A stretch of 43,930 nucleotides of DNA from CAZDCZ01 sp964504155 (GTDB lineage: Bacteria > Bacteroidota > Bacteroidia > Bacteroidales > UBA12077): contig CAZDCZ010000012.1 in the NCBI GenBank assembly GCA_964504155.1, positions 1 through 43,930 on the forward strand, in the 5' to 3' direction. The translations under genes and the position numbers were made by a program. Below the pieces are notes generated by a model. It saw only the letters and a list, made by a program, of their open reading frames with translations. It searched no databases and was not told where the DNA came from. Numbering within the stretch: position 1 is the first letter of the stretch; each line of letters starts with the position of its first letter. Positions 8,930-16,909 of the stretch are shown here, one piece after another.

Positions 8930-10024
8930 TTAACGTGGAGCGAGTCTGAAAATGAACAATGCAATTATTGAATATATAATATTTGGAAGCCAAACAGCAA
9001 ATAAAGGATTTAGAGCTCCACTAACAGCAAATATTGTTGAGAATCGCATAAATAGTATATACGAGAAACTAAGTGCTAAACCTAAACCAATATGCATACC
9101 CATTCCGCCTCGTACTTTTCTTGACGATAATGATACTCCTATTAATGTGAGAATAAATGTTGAAAAAGGATACGCTATGCGGCCATACTTCTCATTTAAT
9201 AAAGAGTTAATATTTGATGCTCCTTGCATTTTTTGATCTTTAATAAAATTGTTTAGTTCCGGTGTATTCATAGTTTCTACAAAATGTTCGTTACGACTAA
9301 AGTCTTTTGGCAACATATTTAATAGAGTATCTATGCTATTACCTTTTAATATTTCTTCTGAGCCATCAGAATGATAGTTTCTAATATAATAGTTCTTTAT
9401 TGTCCATTTAGTTTTGGTTGAATCCCAAATAATATAACTTGATGTTAATTTTGATTTCAATTCTTGATTGTCGAATTTTTCGATTGAAAATTTATATCCG
9501 GTATTTCTTGATGTATTGTAGTTTTTCATATAAACGAAAGTGCCGGATTCAATTTGTCTGTGAATATTTTTATCTTTGTTTCTATATGGCTTTTTAATAT
9601 ATGTATATGTAAATTCTATTCTTTTTTTGTTTGCCGGAGGTACAACAAACGACATTAAAAAATATGAAAATAGGGCAATAACAGTTGCTGATATGAAATA
9701 TGGACGAAGTATTCTGTTAAGGCTGACACCATTGCTTAATATGGCAATAATCTCGGTGTTATATGCCATTTTCGAAGTAAAAAATATTACAGCTATAAAA
9801 GTAAATAGTGAGCTAAATAGATTTGCAAAATATGGAATAAAATTAAGATAATAATCAAAAACTATAGCTCTTAAAGGTGCATCTTTTTCGATAAAATCTT
9901 CAATTTTTTCAGACAAATCAAATATAACAGCAATACTAATAATTATTGCAATAGCATAAAAATATGTTCCAAGGAATTTTTTTATTATATATAGATCAAT
10001 CTTTTTTAGACCGAATTTGCTCAT
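8930..10024 (-). CDS. LptF/LptG (YjgP/YjgQ) family permease
   Basis: A 364-aa inner-membrane protein of the LPS-export ABC transporter (LptB2FG). It has an N-terminal pair of membrane helices (from about residue 12), a third near 100, a periplasmic domain (about 130-270), and three C-terminal helices. The N-terminal DLYIIKKFLGTYFYA and the later RIAYPFSTFILTLIGVSL followed by GGMGMHIGLGLA are typical. The ATG overlaps the tgt stop by 4 nt (ATGA), so it is translationally coupled to tgt; a tgt-permease pair is common in this phylum. Whether it is LptF or LptG is not settled. Confidence 0.9.
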   Translation of the reverse strand: MSKFGLKKIDLYIIKKFLGTYFYAIAIIISIAVIFDLSEKIEDFIEKDAPLRAIVFDYYLNFIPYFANLFSSLFTFIAVIFFTSKMAYNTEIIAILSNGVSLNRILRPYFISATVIALFSYFLMSFVVPPANKKRIEFTYTYIKKPYRNKDKNIHRQIESGTFVYMKNYNTSRNTGYKFSIEKFDNQELKSKLTSSYIIWDSTKTKWTIKNYYIRNYHSDGSEEILKGNSIDTLLNMLPKDFSRNEHFVETMNTPELNNFIKDQKMQGASNINSLLNEKYGRIAYPFSTFILTLIGVSLSSRKVRGGMGMHIGLGLALSFSYILFMRFSTIFAVSGALNPLFAVWLPNIIYSIIALFIFRLAPR

Positions 10025-11151
10025 AATCGTTGTGATAATTTATTAATCATTTCGTTTTTCCATGCAGAGAATGTGCCATTATTAATTTTATCTCTTGCTT
10101 CGTTTACAAGCCATAGATAAAAACTCAAATTGTGTAAGCTGGCAATTTGTCCGCTAAGATATTCTTTTGCTTTAAATAAATGTCGTAAATAAGCTTTCGA
10201 AAATTTTTGATCGACAAATGAAACTCCATCTTTTTCAATTGGAGAGAAGTCGTGTTCCCATTTTTTATTTTTAATATTTATTATCCCATTTTTTGTAAAT
10301 AACATTCCGTTTCGCCCATTTCTTGTTGGCATTACACAATCGAACATATCTACACCTCTAGCTATTCCTTCGAGAATATTTACAGGAGTTCCTACACCCA
10401 TTAAATATCGTGGTTTTTTGTGTGGAAGTATTTCGTTAACAATTTCTATCATCTCATACATTTGTTCTGCCGGTTCGCCAACCGATAGTCCTCCAATTGC
10501 ATATCCATCTCTTTCGAATGATGATATAGTTTTTGCCGATTCAATTCTTAAATCTTTAAATACACTGCCTTGTACTATCGGGAAAAATGTTTGTTTATAA
10601 TCGTATCTTGGAATTGTATTATCGAATTGTTTTATTCCTCTGGCAAGCCATTGGTGAGTCAGATTCATCGATTCTTTAGCATATTGATATGTGCATGGAA
10701 ATGGAGTACACTCGTCTAAGGCCATTATAATATCGGCACCAATAATTCGTTGAGTGTCAACAATATTTTCGGGAGTAAAAAAATGTTTTGACCCATCGAT
10801 ATGAGATCTGAAGTGTGCTCCTTCAGGGGTAAGTTTTCTATTTGCAGACAAAGAGAAAACTTGATATCCTCCACTATCTGTTAATATAGGGCGCTCCCAA
10901 CTAATAAATTTATGTAGACCTCCTGCTTTAGCTAAAGTTTCTATTCCGGGTCGCAAATATAAATGGTAAGTATTACCAAGAATTATTTCTGCTTTAACAT
11001 CGTTAATTAAATCGCGCTGATTAACCGCCTTAACACTGCCAACAGTTCCAACAGGCATAAATATAGGAGTTTGTATTATTCCATGGTCTGTATGGAGTTC
11101 TCCTGTTCGAGCTTTGGTTTTAATATCTTTATTTTGTATTTTGAATTGCAT
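10021..11151 (-). CDS. tgt: Queuine tRNA-ribosyltransferase
   Basis: A 376-aa TGT, which exchanges guanine-34 for preQ1 in GUN-anticodon tRNAs. Visible motifs are FMPVGTVGSVKAV, the active-site ILTDSGGYQVFSL, FRSHIDGSKHFFTPE, GGLSVGEP and the second catalytic region DMFDCVMPTRNGRNG. The usual CxCxxC zinc ligands before the SKAYLRHLF helix are absent: the loop reads DGVSFVDQKF, a trait I believe is shared by other Bacteroidota enzymes. I chose the ATG at 11151 rather than 11193 because it gives the usual N-terminus (MQFKI) and because a -7 promoter box lies between the two. It is coupled to the downstream permease. Confidence 0.94.
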   Translation of the reverse strand: MQFKIQNKDIKTKARTGELHTDHGIIQTPIFMPVGTVGSVKAVNQRDLINDVKAEIILGNTYHLYLRPGIETLAKAGGLHKFISWERPILTDSGGYQVFSLSANRKLTPEGAHFRSHIDGSKHFFTPENIVDTQRIIGADIIMALDECTPFPCTYQYAKESMNLTHQWLARGIKQFDNTIPRYDYKQTFFPIVQGSVFKDLRIESAKTISSFERDGYAIGGLSVGEPAEQMYEMIEIVNEILPHKKPRYLMGVGTPVNILEGIARGVDMFDCVMPTRNGRNGMLFTKNGIINIKNKKWEHDFSPIEKDGVSFVDQKFSKAYLRHLFKAKEYLSGQIASLHNLSFYLWLVNEARDKINNGTFSAWKNEMINKLSQRL

Positions 11152-11169
11152 ATTTTGTATTTTTCGCAC

Positions 11170-11177
11170 CAAAGATA
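11170..11177 (-). promoter_or_regulatory. Candidate tgt -7 box
   Basis: Reads TATCTTTG on the minus strand. It lies 19 nt before the chosen tgt ATG and downstream of the longer possible start, which argues for the shorter protein. Confidence 0.5.
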
Positions 11178-11284
11178 ATATATTTGTAAACAAATATTTT
11201 ATTACTTAAAAATTCATTCTTTGTTTTTTGATAAAAAGATGTAATAAAATTAATTATTAAAATTTATAAAAAATAGACCTTATT

Positions 11285-12418
11285 GTGGAATACCTAAAAA
11301 TATTTATCGAAAACCCATTGTTGTTTATTGCTTTAATCTTTATATTAGCATTAATGGTTCAGCTATTTTATTATTTTTATTATTTTTTTAGAATAGTATT
11401 TTATAAAGAAAGAAACATTAATGAAGAAAATAATAATGTGTCAGTTATTATTTGTGCACGAAATGAAGAAGAAAATTTAAAATTAAATTTACCTTCAATA
11501 TTAGAGCAGGATTATTCAAATTACGAAGTAATTGTTGTAAACGATTGCTCTAACGATGGAACCGAAGATGTATTAATGCAGTTTGAAAAAAAATATGAAA
11601 ACCTAAGAACAACAACAATAAAAGAAGATAAAAAGTTTTTTCATTCAAAGAAATTAGCTCTTACTATTGGTATTAAAGCGGCTTCGTATGATTGGTTATT
11701 ACTTACCGATGCCGATTGTAAAGCTGCTAGTAAGAGATGGATATCGGAAATGCAAAAATATTTTAGCAATAATAATAGTATAGTTTTAGGATATGGAGGT
11801 TACGAAAAAAAGAAAGGGATATTAAATAATTTAATAAGATACGATACTCTGTTTATTGCTATACAATATTTTGCTTTTGCCTTAGCTTCTCGGCCATATA
11901 TGGGGGTAGGCAGAAATTTAGCATATAGAAAATCCTTGTTTTTTAAAAATAAAGGATTTGCCAGTCATTATAATATTGATTCCGGAGATGATGATTTATT
12001 TGTAAATGAAGTGGCAAATAAAAAAAATACAAGAGTGTCGATATCTGTTGATGCTAGTACTGTATCTGTACCAAAAGAAAAAATTTCTGAATGGTTTAGA
12101 CAGAAAAAGAGACATATGAGAGCCGGAATAAGATATAATAGAAAAACTAAACGAAGATTATTTTTTGAAGTATTTAGTAGAGTAATATTTTATGTCACGT
12201 TTGTTCTTTTATTGGTGTTTTTTAAAGAATATATTTATTATATATTGGGCTTGTTTATGTTAAGGCTTGTAGTTCAGTTGATTGTTGTAAAAAGTGCAAT
12301 TATTCGATTGAATGAAAAAAATTTATTATTATCTTCGCTATTATATGATATTTTTTTACCATTTTTGAATTTTAGTTTTTTTGTGGCAAATATTTTTAGA
12401 AGTAATAAATGGAAGTAA
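11285..12418 (+). CDS. Family 2 glycosyltransferase, membrane-anchored
   Basis: A 377-aa GT2 enzyme. An N-terminal membrane helix (about 12-36) is followed by a GT-A domain: VSVIICARNEEENL, YEVIVVNDCSNDGTED and the metal-binding LLLTDADC. The acceptor region DSGDDDLFVNE and a basic RQKKRHMRAG helix stand where processive or membrane GT2 enzymes carry their Q/RxxRW-like motif. Two or three membrane helices close the protein (about 295-370). Donor and acceptor are unknown. The start is GTG. Its end overlaps the following sigma factor gene by 10 nt, so they form an operon. Confidence 0.85.
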   Translation: MEYLKIFIENPLLFIALIFILALMVQLFYYFYYFFRIVFYKERNINEENNNVSVIICARNEEENLKLNLPSILEQDYSNYEVIVVNDCSNDGTEDVLMQFEKKYENLRTTTIKEDKKFFHSKKLALTIGIKAASYDWLLLTDADCKAASKRWISEMQKYFSNNNSIVLGYGGYEKKKGILNNLIRYDTLFIAIQYFAFALASRPYMGVGRNLAYRKSLFFKNKGFASHYNIDSGDDDLFVNEVANKKNTRVSISVDASTVSVPKEKISEWFRQKKRHMRAGIRYNRKTKRRLFFEVFSRVIFYVTFVLLLVFFKEYIYYILGLFMLRLVVQLIVVKSAIIRLNEKNLLLSSLLYDIFLPFLNFSFFVANIFRSNKWK

Positions 12419-13014
12419 ACTCAAACCTTTCCGATAAAGCAAAATTAGATATTAAGCTTGTAAATCAAGCTATAGAAGGTAATGAAAAATCGTATGCTGA
12501 ACTCATGGGACGCTATAAAGATGCCATTTATTATATGCTGTTAAAAATGGTTAATAATAAAAACGATGCCGACGACCTTACTATTGAAGCATTTGGGAAA
12601 GCTTTTAAAAATTTGAATCAATATACCCCGAATTATGCTTTTAGTACTTGGTTGTTTAAGATAGCTACAAATAATTGTATAGATTTTATTCGAAAGAAAA
12701 AAGCAAATATTGTTTCATTAGATCAAACAAATGATGACCAAGATAGTGCAGTATCTTCATTTATTAAGTCCGACACTCTCGATCCAGAAGAAGATATGAT
12801 TAAAACTCAACGTGTTGCTCAAATGCGTGATGTGGTTGGTAAATTAAAGCCTAGATATAAAATATTAGTAGAGTTAAGATATTTTAAAGAATACTCGTAC
12901 CTAGAAATTGCAGATGAGCTTGATCTTCCTATAGGTACAGTAAAAGCACAACTTTTTAGAGCTAGAGAATTACTGTTAAATATAATAAATAGTTCTAAAT
13001 CAAATATTAAATAA
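12409..13014 (+). CDS. RNA polymerase sigma factor, sigma-70/ECF type
   Basis: A 201-aa two-domain sigma factor. Region 2 (about 30-100) has YKDAIYYMLLKMV, the DADDLTIEAFGKAFKNL core-binding helix and FSTWLFKIATNNCIDFIRKK. Region 4 (about 140-195) has LKPRYKILVELRYFKEYSY and the helix-turn-helix LEIADELDLPIGTVKAQLFRARE. An acidic linker lies between the two. No anti-sigma gene follows. It overlaps the glycosyltransferase gene by 10 nt and is followed by rsmG after 118 nt. Its targets are unknown. Confidence 0.9.
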   Translation: MEVNSNLSDKAKLDIKLVNQAIEGNEKSYAELMGRYKDAIYYMLLKMVNNKNDADDLTIEAFGKAFKNLNQYTPNYAFSTWLFKIATNNCIDFIRKKKANIVSLDQTNDDQDSAVSSFIKSDTLDPEEDMIKTQRVAQMRDVVGKLKPRYKILVELRYFKEYSYLEIADELDLPIGTVKAQLFRARELLLNIINSSKSNIK

Positions 13015-13132
13015 AGTGTTTATAGATTTCCTTATTTTGTAAAATATTTCAATAAATATTAATGTCTATTAATCTTTTGCATAATTGTAAAAGATATTTT
13101 GAAAATAATTTTTTAAAGTAAAATAAAAAATA

Positions 13133-13753
13133 ATGGAAACTATAAAGAAATATTTTAGCAACTTATCGGAAAAACAAATTCTACAACTATCTCAATTAAA
13201 AGAGTTATACGAATATTGGAATATGCGAATTAATGTAATATCTCGAAAAGATATTGAAAATTTGTATTTACATCACGTATTACATTCATTGTCTATTGCT
13301 AAGGTTGTAAAATTTTCTGATAATTCGTCAATATTAGATGTTGGTACCGGAGGCGGCTTTCCGGGAATTCCATTAGCAATTATTTTTCCCGAAGTAAAAT
13401 TTTATTTAGCCGATTCAATAGCAAAAAAAATTAAAGTCGTAAATGCAGTTAGTAACGAGTTAAATTTGAATAATGTTTATGCCGAGCAGATAAGGGCAGA
13501 GAAAATAGATGAAAAATTCGATTTTGTTGTAAGTAGAGCAGTAACAGAATTCCCAAAATTTGTTAATTGGGTAAAAAAAAGTATTAGTAAAGAAAATATT
13601 AATGATATTCATAATGGAATTATTTATCTTAAAGGAGGAGAGATAGATGAGGAAATAAAAAAGTTTAAAACAAATGTGTCTGTATATAATATTAGTGATT
13701 TTATTAATGAACCGTTTTTTGAAACTAAAAAAATTATTTATTTGTCAATTTAG
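13133..13753 (+). CDS. rsmG: 16S rRNA (guanine-527-N7)-methyltransferase
   Basis: A 206-aa RsmG (GidB). It methylates N7 of G527 in 16S rRNA using SAM; loss gives low-level streptomycin resistance in other bacteria. The SAM-binding loop LDVGTGGGFPGIPLAI is clear (about residues 65-80), preceded by the family segment NVISRKDIENLYLHHVLHSL. FVVSRAVTEFPKFVNWV forms the later active-site region. Length is normal. It is a single gene ahead of rpmH, which has its own promoter. Confidence 0.95.
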   Translation: METIKKYFSNLSEKQILQLSQLKELYEYWNMRINVISRKDIENLYLHHVLHSLSIAKVVKFSDNSSILDVGTGGGFPGIPLAIIFPEVKFYLADSIAKKIKVVNAVSNELNLNNVYAEQIRAEKIDEKFDFVVSRAVTEFPKFVNWVKKSISKENINDIHNGIIYLKGGEIDEEIKKFKTNVSVYNISDFINEPFFETKKIIYLSI

Positions 13754-13774
13754 AATAATATAATTGTGTTTTTT

Positions 13775-13804
13775 TTTGCAAATAGGAAAAAAACATTACT
13801 TTTG
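13775..13804 (+). promoter_or_regulatory. rpmH promoter, Bacteroidota type
   Basis: TTTG at 13775-13778 and TACTTTTG at 13797-13804 match the -33 TTTG and -7 TAnnTTTG boxes with an 18-nt spacer. This is one of the two best housekeeping promoters in the window, 41 nt before the rpmH ATG. Confidence 0.75.
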
Positions 13805-13845
13805 CAGTTCAAAATAAAAATAGTTAACAAATAAAATATTTTCCG

Positions 13846-14004
13846 ATGAAAAGAACATTTCAACCATCAGTTAGAAAGAAAAAAAATAAACACGGATTTA
13901 GAGAAAGAATGTCAAGTGTTAGTGGAAAGAATATTATTTCTGCCAGAAGAGCTAAAGGAAGAAAAGTATTATCAGTGTCTGAAAAAATTGTTCATCAAAA
14001 ATAA
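13846..14004 (+). CDS. rpmH: 50S ribosomal protein L34
   Basis: A 52-aa basic protein beginning MKRTFQPSVRKKKNKHGF, with RERMSS and an SARRAKGRKVLSV tail, which is the L34 signature. L34 is a small protein of the large ribosomal subunit. The C-terminal extension (SEKIVHQK) is a few residues longer than in E. coli and normal for the phylum. It has a strong own promoter and is followed by hairpins. No rnpA, yidC or dnaA lies next to it, so the classical oriC-side arrangement is not seen here. Confidence 0.96.
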   Translation: MKRTFQPSVRKKKNKHGFRERMSSVSGKNIISARRAKGRKVLSVSEKIVHQK

Positions 14005-14026
14005 TATTTAAAAAAGTATTTTAGAG

Positions 14027-14068
14027 AAAGTAAAAGATAAGTTTATTTATTTTTTACTTTTTTTTATT
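14027..14068 (+). terminator. Weak terminator after rpmH
   Basis: AAAGTAAAA (14027-14035) pairs with TTTTACTTT (14052-14060), followed by a run of T. The stem is AT-only, so it may be leaky. Confidence 0.5.
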
Positions 14069-14095
14069 GTTTAATTTATGGGTTAGTGAATAATT

Positions 14096-14165
14096 ACACC
14101 CGTAAGACTTTTGTAATTAAATAACTATGTAAATTTGTTGTTTTTGCCAAAAGTCTTACGGGTGT
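14096..14165 (+). terminator. 18-bp perfect inverted repeat, terminator-like
   Basis: ACACCCGTAAGACTTTTG (14096-14113) and its exact complement (14148-14165) enclose a 34-nt AT-rich loop, and TTTGTTTTT follows. It is unusually long and GC-rich for this region. It is probably a second, strong terminator for rpmH; a mobile or repeated palindrome is the alternative. The rest of the 308-bp gap from 14005 to 14312 holds the AT-only terminator, a candidate promoter and nothing else that I see. Confidence 0.6.
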
Positions 14166-14271
14166 TTTGTTTTTAGACACTTTATTCTTATAATAATAAG
14201 TTCTGATTTGTTATAAATAAGTTTAAATAAGTTTTATTAATTCTTGTGCAAATACAATATCATTAAATTTT

Positions 14272-14279
14272 TATATTTG
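14272..14279 (+). promoter_or_regulatory. Candidate -7 box for the CYTH gene
   Basis: TATATTTG fits TAnnTTTG, 34 nt before the ATG. No -33 element at the right distance. Confidence 0.4.
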
Positions 14280-14312
14280 TAAAATAGCAATACGAAAATA
14301 TTAAAAGAATAT

Positions 14313-14837
14313 ATGGATATTATAATTTCAGAATTTAAAGCAAAAGTTTTTAATATCGACGAATTAGAAGAAAAGTTAATAAAACTAAATCCGCGTTTTG
14401 TCGGAGAAGACAAACAAATAGATACATATTTTAATGTTAATAAAGGACGATTAAAGCTAAGAGAAGGTAATATAGAAAATTCATTGATTCATTACGAAAG
14501 AGAAAATATTGCTAGTACTAAACAGTCGAAAGTTATCCTGTATAAACATTCTCCCGATAAGGCTTTAAAGCAAATATTATTAAAAACTCTTGGCGAAAAA
14601 GTTGTTGTCGAGAAAAAACGAAAAATATATTATATCGATAATATTAAGTTCCATTTCGATAAAGTTGATAAAATAGGAACTTTTATAGAAGTTGAAGCAA
14701 TTGATAAAATAGGAGATATTGGTATTGAAAAACTTAATGAAAGTTGCCGGTATTATGTAAAATATTTTGGAATAAAAGATGACGATTTTATTGCTAATTC
14801 ATATAGCGATTTAATTTTAGAGACAATAAATAAATAG
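14313..14837 (+). CDS. CYTH-domain protein (class IV adenylate cyclase-like)
   Basis: A 174-aa single-domain CYTH protein, the fold of CyaB-type adenylate cyclases and thiamine or inorganic triphosphatases that binds triphosphates in a beta-tunnel. The strands carry alternating charged residues as expected: FKAKV at the start (in place of the usual ExExK), DTYFNV, GRLKLREG, HYERE, VVVEKKRKIYYIDNIKFHFDKV and GTFIEVEA. The DKVDKIGTFIEVEA segment matches the class IV cyclase subgroup. Whether it makes cAMP or cleaves a triphosphate cannot be told from sequence. It is followed by mqnE after 62 nt on the same strand. Confidence 0.8.
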   Translation: MDIIISEFKAKVFNIDELEEKLIKLNPRFVGEDKQIDTYFNVNKGRLKLREGNIENSLIHYERENIASTKQSKVILYKHSPDKALKQILLKTLGEKVVVEKKRKIYYIDNIKFHFDKVDKIGTFIEVEAIDKIGDIGIEKLNESCRYYVKYFGIKDDDFIANSYSDLILETINK

Positions 14838-14899
14838 TAAGTGAAAATTATAGCGAAATCGATATTACGATTTTATAGAACTAAAAAAATAATAAAACA

Positions 14900-15997
14900 A
14901 TGAATTTTAGTAAACAGTTTTCTCCTGAAATAATTAATATAGCAAATAAAATAATTAATAAACAGCGAATAACACCCGATGAGGGACTAGAATTATATAA
15001 TGCCGAATTAGGAGAGTTGGGCATTTTAGCTGATGTTGTTCGTAAACAAAAAAATGCTGATAATGTATATTACAATAAAAATATACATTTAGAACCTACA
15101 AATGTTTGTATATACGATTGTAAATTTTGCTCGTATCATCGCAAGAAGAATGAAGAAGGAAGTTGGGAGAATAGTATTGATGAGTTGTTAGAGAAAGTTA
15201 GATCTATAAAAAATGCAGATATTACAGAAGTTCATATAGTAGGAGGTGTACATCCCGATAGAGATTTGAATTATTATGCTATGTTGATTAGCGAGATAAA
15301 AAAGATTGTTCCTAATATTCATATTAAGGCATTTACCGCTGTTGAATTAGATTTTATGATACGAAAAGCTAAAATGTCGTTAAGTGAAGGACTTTCTAAA
15401 CTTAAAGATAGTGGACTCGATTCTATTCCGGGAGGAGGAGCTGAGATTTTTAATTCTGAAATAAGACGAGAAATTTGCCACGAAAAATCATCATCGAATA
15501 TGTGGTTAACAATCCATGAAAATGCACATAATTTACAAATTCCCTCAAATGCAACAATGTTATACGGACATATCGAGACTTACAAACATAGAATAGAGCA
15601 TATGTCTATTTTACGAGATTTGCAAGATAAAACATCCGGGTTTAATGCCTTTATCCCATTGAAATATAGAAAAACAAATAATCGATTATCGTACCTTGGA
15701 GAAGTAAATACTTTAGAAGATTTGAAAAATTTTGCAGTATCAAGGATATTTCTCGATAATTTCGATCATATAAAAGCTTATTGGCCAATGATTGGGAAAG
15801 ATGTGGCGCAATTAGCATTGTCGTTTGGAGTAGATGATATTGATGGAACTATTAACGACACAACAAAAATATATTCAATGGCAGGAGGAAATAAAAAGCC
15901 AAATATGTCGGAAGACGATATTATTAAATTAATATCGCAAGTTGGCAGAAAAGCTGTTGAGAGAGATTCTTGTTATAATATTATTAATGAACATTAA
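14900..15997 (+). CDS. mqnE: Aminofutalosine synthase MqnE
   Basis: A 365-aa radical SAM enzyme of the futalosine pathway to menaquinone. It couples 3-[(1-carboxyvinyl)oxy]benzoate to SAM to give aminofutalosine. The CxxxCxxC cluster motif is visible as CIYDCKFC near residues 69-76, in the context HLEPTNVCIYDC. HIVGGVHPD, IKAFTAVELDFM, DSIPGGGAEIF and NATMLYGH are typical of MqnE rather than MqnC. The end DDIDGTINDTTKIYSMAG also fits. Other menaquinone genes are not in the window. This implies menaquinone-based respiration. Confidence 0.92.
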   Translation: MNFSKQFSPEIINIANKIINKQRITPDEGLELYNAELGELGILADVVRKQKNADNVYYNKNIHLEPTNVCIYDCKFCSYHRKKNEEGSWENSIDELLEKVRSIKNADITEVHIVGGVHPDRDLNYYAMLISEIKKIVPNIHIKAFTAVELDFMIRKAKMSLSEGLSKLKDSGLDSIPGGGAEIFNSEIRREICHEKSSSNMWLTIHENAHNLQIPSNATMLYGHIETYKHRIEHMSILRDLQDKTSGFNAFIPLKYRKTNNRLSYLGEVNTLEDLKNFAVSRIFLDNFDHIKAYWPMIGKDVAQLALSFGVDDIDGTINDTTKIYSMAGGNKKPNMSEDDIIKLISQVGRKAVERDSCYNIINEH

Positions 15998-16072
15998 TTT
16001 TTATTATTGTTTTATCTTTACATAATTTATTACACTATATAGCGTTATTATTGATGATTTAATTAACTGTTT

Positions 16073-16909
16073 ATGAATATCTTTAAATTTGTTTTTAGTA
16101 AAATATTTTTGCGACAATTGATGTATGCTGCAATCGTTGGGTTTGTATTAATTATTTTAATATTTTTCTCTTTAAAAATTTATACCGATCATGGAAAAAG
16201 TATTGTTGTTCCCGATTTTAGAGGATTAACAGAGAAAAATATGTATAATGTGGCAAAAGAAAATAATTTGCGTATTGAAGTTGCAGATTCTATATTTATT
16301 AAAGAAATGCCACGAGGTGTTGTAGTTGGACAAAATCCAAAATCGGGGTTTAATGTAAAGAAGAATAGAAGAATATTTATTATATTAAATTCTATTATCC
16401 CAGAGAAAGTTAGAATGCCTGATGCTGTTGGTGTCTCTCTCCGCCAGGCAAAAGAAAAACTTGCTAACCTTGATATAGAAATAGGGAAATTAATTTATGT
16501 TCCGGATATAGCAACAAATAGTGTACTTAAACAACAAATTTATGGTGTTGAAATTCCAGCAGGAACATTAATCCCGAAAGGAACAGAAGTTGACCTTGTA
16601 TTAGGTAAAGGATTAAGTAATGAACGTACTCAAATGCCCGATTTGTTTGCATGTACTTTTATTCAAGCAAAAGATAAAATAATACAATCGGCTTTGAATA
16701 ATGGTGCTATTATTTTCGACGAGACAGTTACCAATGCCGAAGATACAGTTAAAGCTAAAGTCTGGAGACAATATCCTGCATATGTTGAAGGTAAAAAAGT
16801 TAGACTTGGAATGAGTGTAGATATTTGGTTAACAGCTGATTCGACACAGTTTATGCCCGATACCCTGAAAACAATTATTGACGAAAACATAAATCTAGAA
16901 TCTGATTAA
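16073..16909 (+). CDS. PASTA-domain membrane protein
   Basis: A 278-aa protein with one N-terminal membrane helix (about 15-36) and three PASTA domains outside the cytoplasm. The domains start at VVPDFRGLTEKN (about 44), MPDAVGVSLRQA (about 120) and MPDLFACTFIQA (about 190). PASTA domains bind peptidoglycan fragments or beta-lactams in kinases and PBPs, but here no kinase or transpeptidase domain is attached. Stand-alone PASTA proteins of this size are common in Bacteroidota. Its stop directly abuts the start of the T9SS cargo gene, so they are one operon with the pseudouridine synthase gene. Confidence 0.88.
   Translation: MNIFKFVFSKIFLRQLMYAAIVGFVLIILIFFSLKIYTDHGKSIVVPDFRGLTEKNMYNVAKENNLRIEVADSIFIKEMPRGVVVGQNPKSGFNVKKNRRIFIILNSIIPEKVRMPDAVGVSLRQAKEKLANLDIEIGKLIYVPDIATNSVLKQQIYGVEIPAGTLIPKGTEVDLVLGKGLSNERTQMPDLFACTFIQAKDKIIQSALNNGAIIFDETVTNAEDTVKAKVWRQYPAYVEGKKVRLGMSVDIWLTADSTQFMPDTLKTIIDENINLESD

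Noticed and set aside
8808..8993. 61-codon minus-strand frame after lptF/G
   Set aside because: It overlaps the end of the permease gene and has a biased Ile/Asn composition with no start signal.
11152..11193. In-frame upstream ATG giving a 390-aa Tgt
   Set aside because: A -7 promoter box (11170-11177) lies inside this extension and homologous proteins begin near MQFKI, so the extension is probably not translated.
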